Of a DNA stretch of 64,000 nucleotides, positions 44,490-64,000 are shown piece by piece. The notes under the pieces are model-generated. The model was not told where the DNA came from. It was given only the letters and a program-made list of their open reading frames with translations, and did not search any database. How positions within the stretch are numbered: position 1 is the first letter of the stretch; each line of letters begins with the position of its first letter. The translations under genes and the position numbers were made by a program. Source of the DNA: Amoebidium appalachense (lineage: Eukaryota > Ichthyosporea); assembly GCA_963693365.1 (NCBI GenBank), contig CAVNZM010000001.1:7812001-7876000 (forward strand), in the 5' to 3' direction.

Positions 44490-44846
44490 ACACACACACA
44501 TACACGCACACGCACACGCACACGCACACACACACATGCACACACACACACACACATGCACATCTCAATTCGCCCTGGATGCTGCCTGCACAAGTCTACA
44601 AGTAGTCTGAGTTTGTCTGGGTCCCACATGAAATTTTCTCGAAGAGCAAGTCGAATAATTTTTTTTGTTTAGGGGGGGGGGGGGGGGGGGGGGGGGGAGG
44701 GGGAGGGACAACAGGGGGCCCCGGGAAGACCTAACTATAATGAAATTATTTGTGAGATAAGAAGCATTGGATTAGGGACCATTATTCAATAGCATTTTTT
44801 ATTATTTCTTTTGTTTTTATACAGGCATGCTGCGCAGTTATGTCGG

Positions 44847-45437
44847 CTAAGCCGCAGCCGACGTCGACATAGTGGCGGTGACGGTCTCTGTGAGGGTTGT
44901 GGGCTGCAGCACGGTGCTGGTCTCCACAGCCGTGGTGGTGGCGACCAGCGTGGACACAAGCGTTGCTGTCGTGGTCTCCGTGGCCGTCTCCGTCAGCGTC
45001 GTGGCCACTTCCACCGTCTGCGTCTCCGTCACCGTAACAGGCGCGGGGGCGGGCAGTGTCTGTGTGGCCGTGGCCGTGACTGTGCTCCAGTGCACCTGGG
45101 TGGTTGTCACGCTGCTTGTCTTTGTGACCGTGGTGGCCGGGGCGGTGACGGTGGCTGTGGCCGTGACGTGCGCAGTGGTGGTGGCCGTCCGCGTGGCCGT
45201 GGTCGTGGAGACAAGCGTCTTTTCAGCCGTCTGCGTCACCGTCTTGGTCACCGTCTTGGTCACCGTCTTGGTCACCGCCTTGGCCTTGGCCGCACCTACC
45301 AGCGGCTGGCTGTCGGCTGAAGCGGCCGTGGCTGGGCTCGGTTGGGGCACAAGGGCGGCTGCAGAGGCGGTTGGGAGGGTGGCGGCAGCAGCAGAAAGGC
45401 CAAATAGGAAAGCGGAAAGGAGAGCGAGGCACTTCAT
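44847..45437 (-). CDS. Array copy 3: secreted Thr/Val/Ala-rich protein
   Basis: Single-exon ORF of 196 aa, the longest copy. It has the family signal peptide, the segment PQPSPATAASADSQP, and one extra KTVT unit in the Lys-Thr-Val-Thr run near residue 60 (KAVTKTVTKTVTKTVTQT), which shows the repeat changes length by whole codon units. The tail is MSTSAAA. A TATA box lies 128 bp upstream. As in the other copies, Thr is the commonest residue and there is no transmembrane helix after the signal peptide. Function unknown. Confidence 0.82.
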   Translation of the reverse strand: MKCLALLSAFLFGLSAAAATLPTASAAALVPQPSPATAASADSQPLVGAAKAKAVTKTVTKTVTKTVTQTAEKTLVSTTTATRTATTTAHVTATATVTAPATTVTKTSSVTTTQVHWSTVTATATQTLPAPAPVTVTETQTVEVATTLTETATETTTATLVSTLVATTTAVETSTVLQPTTLTETVTATMSTSAAA

Positions 45438-45564
45438 TTTGGATGCTTGCGGATAGGCGGGTAGGGCTCAAAGGCGTGTTGGTTTGGCTGTAAAGGCTGG
45501 TTGTGTTGCCTGGATTATTCTGAGATGATTTTTCTGTCGACTGACTCATGAGGTTCGTGCGGTA

Positions 45565-45668
45565 TTTATACCTGTGCAAGCGGGATTAGAATGTGATAAC
45601 AAAATATTTTCCCCATGATGTCAACCAATCAATATTTCCCGAGTTTAATTTGAACGCGGTTTTATTGG
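45565..45668 (-). promoter_or_regulatory. Conserved array promoter, copy 3
   Basis: Minus-strand TATAAA at 45570-45565, TCAACCAATCAAT at 45621-45633 (plus strand) and ATTGG at 45664-45668. Confidence 0.65.
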
Positions 45669-48751
<3,083 letters not shown>

Positions 48752-49324
48752 CTAAACCGCAGGCGACATAGTTGCGGTGACGGTCTCTGTGAGGGTTGTG
48801 GGCTGCAGCACGGTGCTGGTCTGCACGGCCGTGGTGGTGGCGACCAGCGTGGACACAAGCGTTGCTGTCGTGGTCTCCGTGGCCGTCTCCGTCAGCGTCG
48901 TGGCCACCTCCACCGTCTGCGTCTCCGTCACCATGACAGGCGCTGGGGCGGGTAGTGTCTGTGTGGCGGTGGCTGTGACTGTGCTCAACTGCACCTGAGT
49001 GGTTACCACGCTGCTTGTCTTTGTGACCGTGGTGGCCGGGGCGGTGACGGTGGCTGTGGCCGTGGCGTGCGCAGTGGTGGTGGCCGTCCGCGTGGCCGTG
49101 GTCGTGGAGACAAGTGTCTTTTCAGCTGTTTGCGTCACCGTCTTGGTCACCGTCTTGGTCACCGTCTTGGCCTTGGCCGCACCTACCAGCGGCTGGCTGT
49201 CGGCTGAAGCGGCCGTGGCTGGGCTCGGTGGGGGCACAAGGGCGGCTGCAGAGGCGGTTGGGAGGGTGGCGGCGGCAGCAGAAAGGCCGAAGAGGAAAGC
49301 GAAAAGGAGAACCAGGCACTTCAT
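48752..49324 (-). CDS. Array copy 4: secreted Thr/Val/Ala-rich protein
   Basis: Single-exon ORF of 190 aa with the family signal peptide (MKCLVLLFAFLFGLSAAAA), PPPSPATAASADSQP, and the Thr-Val body. The only Trp of the family (QVHWSTVTAT) is replaced here by Leu (QVQLSTVTAT), and APVTVTETQT is APVMVTETQT. The tail is MSPAV. A TATA box lies 117 bp upstream. Its promoter context and leader are most like those of copy 5, so these two probably arose by the latest duplication. Confidence 0.82.
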   Translation of the reverse strand: MKCLVLLFAFLFGLSAAAATLPTASAAALVPPPSPATAASADSQPLVGAAKAKTVTKTVTKTVTQTAEKTLVSTTTATRTATTTAHATATATVTAPATTVTKTSSVVTTQVQLSTVTATATQTLPAPAPVMVTETQTVEVATTLTETATETTTATLVSTLVATTTAVQTSTVLQPTTLTETVTATMSPAV

Positions 49325-49440
49325 CTTGAATGATTGCGGATACGCAGGTAGGGTTCAAAGGCGTGTTGGTTTGGCTGTAAAGTCTACTTATTTTGTTTGG
49401 ATTTTCTGTCGACTGACTGACTACTGAGGTCCCTGAGAAA

Positions 49441-49548
49441 TTTATACCTGTGCAAGCGAGATTGGAATGTGATAACAAAATATTTACCCCGTGATGTCAA
49501 CCAATCACCATTCAGAAGGTTTAAGATTTTAAACGCGATTTGATTGGC
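49441..49548 (-). promoter_or_regulatory. Conserved array promoter, copy 4
   Basis: Minus-strand TATAAA at 49446-49441, TCAACCAATCA at 49497-49507 (plus strand) and ATTGG at 49543-49547. Confidence 0.65.
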
Positions 49549-49899
49549 GCAAATGTTTGTCGGGAGATGATCATGGATTCTTCACGCCGACCATCTCTCA
49601 CCGTGCACTTTTTGACGCGCCTTTTCTAGTAAAAAGTTTCATTCCTTTACCGCCGTCTGCTGTTGGGCGTCCTTGTGTATTATAAATTTCATTGGGAAGT
49701 ATAGACAGGCTTCCAGACTAAGATCTATCGCAATGAATTCTACTCGGCGAATCGGAAACGAGCAAGCCTAAAGCTGTACAGAGCCACAGATGATCCAATC
49801 CCTTGTTAATTACTGTATTACGTAGTTGGTTGTTTCTATTCGTGAACAAAGGTGCTCTGGTCGAGAGTGTTATGCAGGAGTATAGAAGAAGGCATGGGG

Positions 49900-50560
49900 A
49901 GCCGCGTATACCAGCATCACCATCTGTCTATACTACACTCTCGACACTGCCCACATGCGTCCTTTGTGCAACCTTCTACGAATACAGACTGAACGTGGCG
50001 TGCCCGCACCACGGCCCTCACAGCCCTCTGAAAAAAAGAGGGCCGTGATATGTCACATTGTTCGTGTAGTGCAGGTCGGACTTGATCGATGACGTGTTTC
50101 TCTGCAGTACGTAGATCTGTCGGGTTGGACATAAAGATGGGGAGTATAGCATATGATATGGGGTCCTACGGAATTCATGATTTTATATTTCTTTTCTGTG
50201 GTTTTGTCGCTGTCTGCTTGTAACATGTTGCGGATGTGTTCATTCGCGCGCCGACGTATGCTGTCTGTGGAGCCTATGTATATGGCATTGTGGTTGACTG
50301 AGAATAGAGCATATACTACGTTCGGAACTGTGAAGGTTTCGAGTGTCCCTGCGAAAGGCATGCTCTCGGCAAGTTGAATGAAGTGTCGGAGGTATTTAGG
50401 TGGGTTGTTTCGGAGAAAGGTGGAAGCACGCTAGTGAGTACTGTTGCATGAGGGGCCAGTGGGTAGATGTTATTACTTCGTGTCACTTCGTGCATTTGGT
50501 CTTGCAGGATGTAATGCGCCTCTTTTCCAAGAAAGCGTGCCATGGTGGATAATTATATTT
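49900..50560 (-). pseudogene. GIY-YIG nuclease fragment of a retroelement, frameshifted
   Basis: Minus strand. From about 50430 the frame reads RNNPPKYLRHF, then from 50361 VVYALFSVNHNAIYIGSTDS and RRRANEHIRNM, a clear GIY-YIG core. The conserved Glu-containing end (TAEKHVIDQVRPALHEQ) continues only in another frame at about 50132-49917, so a frameshift near 50130 breaks the domain unless a small intron is present. In-frame stops lie upstream. A separate upstream frame (about 50703-50473) has LGPKFIWGMRFP, reminiscent of the N-terminal motif of Penelope-like elements. No reverse transcriptase is present between the two parts. The source element is uncertain and the fragment looks dead. Confidence 0.55.
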
Positions 50561-50839
50561 GTTGTTGTTCTCGAAAGGATCAACGCCGGAACATCGAGAG
50601 AAGAAGATGGAAATCTCATGCCCCATATAAATTTCGGCCCCAAGGGCAAGACCAGATCTGTATCTCTGCGATGGATAAGAGCTGGTAAACAATCCTCTGA
50701 CACTGCATGTGAACATATCCATGAGGGATTTGCACAGGGTACGGGGGGTGTTGCTGTGTCCGTTACATATGTTCAAACCGCGCAACCGTATACAACGTAG
50801 TACAAATATGTACCTTGTGGTAGTGTACATCCAACACAT

Positions 50840-52946
<2,107 letters not shown>

Positions 52947-53519
52947 CTAAGGCGCAGGCGACATAGTTGCGGTGACGGTCTCTGTGAGGGTTGTGGGCTG
53001 CAGCACGGTGCTGGTCTGCACGGCCGTGGTGGTGGCGACCAGTGTGGACACAAGCGTTGCCGTCGTGGTCTCCGTGGCCGTCTCCGTCAGCGTCGTGGCC
53101 ACATCCACCGTCTGCGTCTCCGTCACCGTGACAGGCGCGGGGGCGGGCAGTGTCTGTGTGGCCGTTGCTGTGACTGTGCTCCAGTGCACCTGGGTGGTTA
53201 TCACGCTGCTTGTCTTTGTGACCGTGGTGGCCGGGGCGGTCACGGTGGCTGTGGCCGTGGCGTGCGCAGTGGTGGTGGCCGTCCGCGTGGCCGTGGTCGT
53301 GGAGACAAGCGTCTTTTCAGCCGTCTGCGTCACCGTCTTGGTCACCGTCTTGGTCACCGTCTTGGCCTTGGCCGCACCTACCAGCGGCTGGCTGTCGGCC
53401 GGAGCGGCCGTGGCTGGGCTCGGTGCGGGCACAAGGGCGGCTGCAGAGGCGGTTGGGAGGGTGGCGGCGGCAGCAGAAAGGCCGAAGAGGAAAGCGGAAA
53501 GGAAAGCCAGGCACTTCAT
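52947..53519 (-). CDS. Array copy 5: secreted Thr/Val/Ala-rich protein
   Basis: Single-exon ORF of 190 aa with the family signal peptide (MKCLAFLSAFLFGLSAAAA), PAPSPATAAPADSQP, the Lys-Thr-Val-Thr run, the conserved QVHWSTVTAT and the tail MSPAP. The cluster-wide TETQTVEVATT is TETQTVDVATT here. A TATA box lies 116 bp upstream. It is the rightmost copy, and no further family member is seen between 53520 and 64000. Product unknown, and an extracellular O-glycosylated role is inferred from composition and the signal peptide. Confidence 0.82.
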   Translation of the reverse strand: MKCLAFLSAFLFGLSAAAATLPTASAAALVPAPSPATAAPADSQPLVGAAKAKTVTKTVTKTVTQTAEKTLVSTTTATRTATTTAHATATATVTAPATTVTKTSSVITTQVHWSTVTATATQTLPAPAPVTVTETQTVDVATTLTETATETTTATLVSTLVATTTAVQTSTVLQPTTLTETVTATMSPAP

Positions 53520-53634
53520 CTTGGATGCTTGCGGATAAGCGGGTGGAGGTTAAAGGCGTGTTGGTGTGGTGTAAAAGCTAGTTATTTTGTTTGGATTTTC
53601 TGTCGACTGACTGACTACTGGGGTCCCTGCGAAA

Positions 53635-53742
53635 TTTATACCTGTGCAAGCGGAATTGGAATGTGATAACAGAATATTTACCGCGTGATGTCAACCAATC
53701 AACATTCCTGAAGTTTTAAATTTTGAGCGCGATTTCATTGGC
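53635..53742 (-). promoter_or_regulatory. Conserved array promoter, copy 5
   Basis: Minus-strand TATAAA at 53640-53635, TCAACCAATCAAC at 53691-53703 (plus strand) and ATTGG at 53737-53741. Confidence 0.65.
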
Positions 53743-54452
53743 GGAAATGTTTGTCAGGGAGATGGGCATAGATCCTTCACGCCGGCCATCTCTTGAGAGT
53801 CCCAGTGCACTCTTTTACCGTTTCTATTGTGTTATACCATATATATTTATATATATAATATCTCACCACGCACGAAGTATTCTACTGCGTTCGGGTGGGT
53901 GTTATTTTTTCCGCCTTCGTTTGGACATGGCTTGCGAACGGCCCCACCGTAGGACTTGATGATCAAATGACCCCTGCGTTTGCATGGTTCCAATACACTA
54001 GCCATGTAAGTGTGACTCGTTTCATATATATATATGGGGCACTGGGTTTTATAAAACGATAAAGGGTTCCAAGCCAAAACAAAGAACCTCACCTCAGGCT
54101 ACAGTTGGGACGAGGGTGCCTGGCGTGAATTATTGTTATTTCGTTCCGGCTCACGAAGCACTACTAGTGACTGTGCACGTGCGTGTGTGTGAAGATGGTG
54201 TGCATAATGTATGTGGGTGACACCGTGCACATGTAAGCGTGTGTAGAGAATATGTATTAAAGTTTGTGTGTTTGTCAGTGTATGTGTAACGGTTCAAGTG
54301 ACAATGTAGCAGGTGTGTATATGTATCATAATACTGGTGCGCTGCGTGGTCTGTATGTGGTGTAGAGGCGGTTGCCACCCCTGCCCCTCCCCCCTCCCCC
54401 CCCCCCCCCCCCTCCCCCCCCGCCCTCCCCCCTCCCCCCTCTCTTTGACACA

Positions 54453-54521
<69 letters not shown>

Positions 54522-54610
54522 ACACACACACTGACACACAAACACACACACACTCCATCTGTCTCTCTCACATACTCTCTCACTCTCTCTCTTTCTCTCG
54601 CTCGCTTTCC

Positions 54611-54661
<51 letters not shown>

Positions 54662-54672
54662 CCCCCCCCCCC

Positions 54673-54757
<85 letters not shown>

Positions 54758-54959
54758 CTCTCGCTCTCTCTCTTTCTCTCTCTCTCTCTCTATCTCTCTC
54801 TCTTTCTCTCACTCTTTTGCTCCCCTTACTCTCTCTGTCATCTCTTTCTCTGTTGCTGGCCTACTCTGTCTCTCCTCTCTTTCCGTCCCTCTCGCCTTTC
54901 GCAGTCTCAACCTCACTCTCGACTCCATATGTGTGTGTGCGTGTGCGTGTGTGCGCGCG

Positions 54960-54960
<1 letters not shown>
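53743..54960. other. Right flank of the array
   Basis: About 600 bp of mixed sequence, then C-rich DNA (54377-54440), (CA)n at 54456-54515 and CT/poly-C tracts to about 54810. A GTGGTGTAGAGGCGGTTGCC stretch at 54356 is a degraded form of the GTGTCGGTGGTTGCCAC block seen before (CT)n in other units. No gene seen. Confidence 0.6.
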
Positions 54961-56400
<1,440 letters not shown>

Positions 56401-56414
56401 TGTCTGTGTGTGTG

Positions 56415-56510
<96 letters not shown>

Positions 56511-56634
56511 GGGAGAGATAGAGAGGAAGAGAGAGAGAGAGCCTGGGGGCGGCTATGACACACGTGTACGCACACACACTCACAAACATACCAATCCAAA
56601 TATACTAAACACAAAACATTATCATACATAAAAA

Positions 56635-56706
<72 letters not shown>

Positions 56707-57479
56707 TTGTGTCTGTGTGTGTGTGTCTCTGTGTCTGTGTGGTTGCGTCTGTGTGTGTGACTATGTCACGTGCGCGCACGCATTAAGCGTGTCTGTGCAT
56801 ATGTACCTGTAGAGACTCAGTGCTACTTGTGGCTGCGGGCACTCCGTAGCGGCGTACGCGTGTGTATTTGTGTTTTTTCAACTGTTTTCTGGCATACACG
56901 TATATATACTCGTTTTTGTTCTTTTTTGTGTGATTGAATGCAGGAGTGTATTGGTGTGTGTGTGTATGTGTGTGTGTGTGTGTGTCTGTGTGTGTGTGTG
57001 TGTGTGTGCACGCGTTTCTATGATTGCCCTCCCCTTTCTTCAATCCAGGCGCGCACTGCACGCAAACACGCACGCACGCACATACACACACACGCACGTG
57101 CGCACGCGCGCGCGCGCACACACACACACACACACAAAAAAAAAAAGCACACACACAAGCACACACACCACACACACATACACACACACACACACACAGG
57201 CGTACACACTAGTGATCACGCGTATGTACGCACGAAGGTCCGCACGCACGTACACACACATGTACGCACACACGCACACATCCATGCACTCACTTACACG
57301 CACACACGCATGCACCCACTCACACCGTGCGACACGCATGTATTCATCCACTCATATGCCCGCATGCATGCATGCATGGGCACAGAGGCACACACACACA
57401 CAGACACACACACACACAAGCACACACACACAAACAAACACACACACACTCTGATTCAACACATACCCTCTCCAAACAT

Positions 57480-57482
57480 ATA

Positions 57483-57532
<50 letters not shown>

Positions 57533-57600
57533 TATACACATATATTTATATACAGATATATATATATATATATTAATGATTATATGTTTATATATCGGAT
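57480..57600. repeat. (TA)n between (CA)n-rich and (TG)n tracts
   Basis: An AT/TA-rich block of about 110 bp lies between CA-rich DNA (57060-57450) and a (TG)n of about 80 units (57600-57750). The CA and TG arms are complementary, so the region can fold into a long hairpin with the TA block at its tip. Confidence 0.85.
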
Positions 57601-57630
57601 GTGTGTGTGCGTGTCTGTGTGTGCGTGCGC

Positions 57631-57669
<39 letters not shown>

Positions 57670-57678
57670 TGTGTGTGT

Positions 57679-57750
<72 letters not shown>

Positions 57751-57777
57751 ATGTGCGCGTGTGTGCGTGAGTGCGTA

Positions 57778-58155
57778 ATATGTACCTTCCACGAGAAGAC
57801 ACTCGAAGTTAAAGTCCGATCGGCATCGATTGAGCTAATCTTAAAATCCAATGATTAGCAATTGTTTTGATTTTATAGTTTGATTTAAGACCAAATCGAT
57901 TTCGATGATTCGTTGATTTCAAAACTATAACTCAATCGTCATCTGGTGAAAAGAGTTCTTTAATCGGAAACATGTGGAAAATACATGTATCCTAATAAAA
58001 CTTTTTCTGTTTGCGCGTCGCTAACAAACAAATGGTATCGTTCGATAGAGAAAAAATTTGCTTTCTAATAAATAAAGGTTTGATGGGGTTCTGATCGGTT
58101 CGAAGAGTCGAAAATTACGAAAAACAAAAAGTGTCTTCTCGTAGAAGGTACATAT
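57778..58155. mobile_element. 378-bp MITE with TA target duplication
   Basis: Terminal inverted repeats of about 25 bp with one mismatch: ATATGTACCTTCCACGAGAA at the left and its complement at the right (TTCTCGTAGAAGGTACATAT). TA flanks both ends (57776-57777 and 58156-58157). The interior is AT-rich with no ORF. Both outer flanks are TG-rich, so it inserted into a TG microsatellite. Size, TIR and TA duplication fit a non-autonomous Tc1/mariner-type element. Confidence 0.75.
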
Positions 58156-58157
58156 TA

Positions 58158-58778
58158 GTTCGTGTGTGTGCGTGCGTGCGTGCGTGCTTGTGTGCGCATG
58201 GTGGGTGGTGTGGGCCCAGTGAGCAGTGTGTGTATGTTTGCACGCACGTGTTGTGTGTGGCAGAAGGGTTAGCCGGCTGGTGGGCAGGCACTAAAGTTAA
58301 CGTCTATGACGGTATTTATCTAAGATTTCTTTATATGGCAATTGCGCGAATCCTGAAAAAAGTCATAGTACCATTATAGGCAAAACTTGATCATTTAACC
58401 TCTTCGGGCCGGCACTAATTTTGGCCGGCAGCCGGCCAGCTCTAAACAACTCGAAACAACTCTTTTGCGGCTTAAAATCGATAGGAAAAGCTCAAACAAA
58501 TTGTAAATATCGACAAGGATATGTCTTACCTACATACGCTTCTAAGTTGGTTTGGGGATAATGACGTCAATGTGACATAGCATTTACGTTAATATGACTG
58601 TCACACAGCAAAATAGACCTTAATTTATGTGGAAGATTATTGACTATTGTATTGTTCATTTATATCGATACACCCCATGCCATCTTAATAGACTGAGGAA
58701 TTTTTATATCATATATCATATAAATACAGTGACCTGTTTTGACTTACTTATCACCCGCTTCCTTGCCATATATAGCAG
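58158..58778. other. Spacer after the MITE
   Basis: TG-rich remnant, then mixed sequence. TTAACCTCTTCGGGCCGGCA at 58395 followed by a GGCCGGC palindrome resembles the end of a TTAA-inserting element, but no partner end was found. Further exons of the gene that starts at 58779 may be hidden here or farther left. Confidence 0.4.
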
Positions 58779-63548
<4,770 letters not shown>

Positions 63549-63624
63549 GGATGATCCACTGATATCCAAACTGAACGAAGAGGACAAACTCATCAAAGAA
63601 ACTTGCCGTGGCCTCTCACCGTAA
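63549..63624 (+). CDS. Orphan terminal exon, 24 codons plus stop
   Basis: After a (CA)n-CAG acceptor the frame reads DDPLISKLNEEDKLIKETCRGLSP and stops at 63624. Entry phase 2 matches the donor of exon 60273-60409, so it could be an alternative last exon of the 58779 gene. Because nearby intron DNA is duplicated (60131 and 63945), it could instead belong to a partial tandem copy of that gene. The codons look plausible but there is no recognisable domain. Confidence 0.35.
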
Positions 63625-63633
63625 TGCCCCCCC

Positions 63634-63678
<45 letters not shown>

Positions 63679-64000
63679 ACGCACACGCACACATACCCCC
63701 TTCCCCCCCCCCCCCCCCCCCCGACCTACACGTCTTATATGTCCGATTTTTTTTTTTTTTTTTTTTTTTTTTGGTTTGTTTTGTGCCTCCTCCATACTTG
63801 CAACCCTTTAAATTCATGTATCACCATCTCCCCCTGGAACCTTTCTGCATGATGACGGGTTCTCTTTAAGTGTACCTTCTGCCTGCACGCCTTTTTTCCG
63901 TTCCACTTTTACAATTGTTTGATTTCGATTTCGCGGTTTCTCCCTTGTGACGTTTTTTATTTTGTCCTTTAGTGTCTCCTTCATATTTCCAACCCTCTAA
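63625..64000. other. Window end: poly-C and duplicated intron DNA
   Basis: Poly-C at 63627-63664 and 63699-63722, poly-T at 63748-63772, then two related segments (63784-63830 and 63945-64000) that match intron sequence at 60131-60195. Confidence 0.6.

Overview
This is a nuclear genome window from a eukaryote. Three multi-exon genes can be rebuilt from canonical GT-AG introns whose phases all match, there is no bacterial-style gene packing, and introns and spacers are saturated with simple sequence: (CA)n, (CT)n, poly-C and poly-G. A thrombospondin type-1 plus EGF-like module pair and a typical COPI subunit would fit a unicellular relative of animals such as an ichthyosporean. That placement is a guess from gene content only.

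Layout. (1) Positions 1-6337, minus strand: most of a DEK-type chromatin protein, seven exons visible, with the 3' end outside the window. (2) 6338-9892: a 3.5 kb head-to-head spacer. (3) 9893-22129, plus strand: a complete 15-exon coatomer delta subunit (ARCN1/COPD), 525 aa. (4) 22130-24286: spacer ending in a TATA/CCAAT promoter. (5) 24287-31768, plus strand: a complete 10-exon secreted nuclease of the ExeM/NucH type, 905 aa, that carries a Pro/Thr linker, a TSP1 repeat, an EGF-like repeat and a Cys-rich tail. (6) 33311-53519, minus strand: a dispersed tandem array of five intronless paralogues encoding small secreted Thr/Val/Ala-rich proteins of 179-196 aa. They share a promoter block, and their 4-6 kb repeat units have diverged far more than the ORFs. 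Within the array are a truncated sixth copy, a 617-bp insertion in one 5' leader, and a broken GIY-YIG retroelement fragment. (7) 54960-56400: inverted and then direct copies of array spacer sequence. (8) 57778-58155: a MITE-like element with TA duplications. (9) 58779-62557, plus strand: the last five exons of an unrecognised coiled-coil/Ser-Pro-rich protein, followed by an orphan terminal exon at 63549-63624.

The nuclease and the array may belong to one secreted system. Both have signal peptides, both carry a TCAACCAATCA promoter motif and a TATA box, and the nuclease linker contains a TVTATVTVTAPP stretch that resembles the array proteins at protein and nucleotide level. DEK and coatomer delta are housekeeping genes. 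A second theme is that simple repeats and minisatellites sit directly on splice sites: several acceptors are the end of a (CA)n or poly-C tract, and in at least two introns the splice-site sequence itself has been tandemly multiplied.
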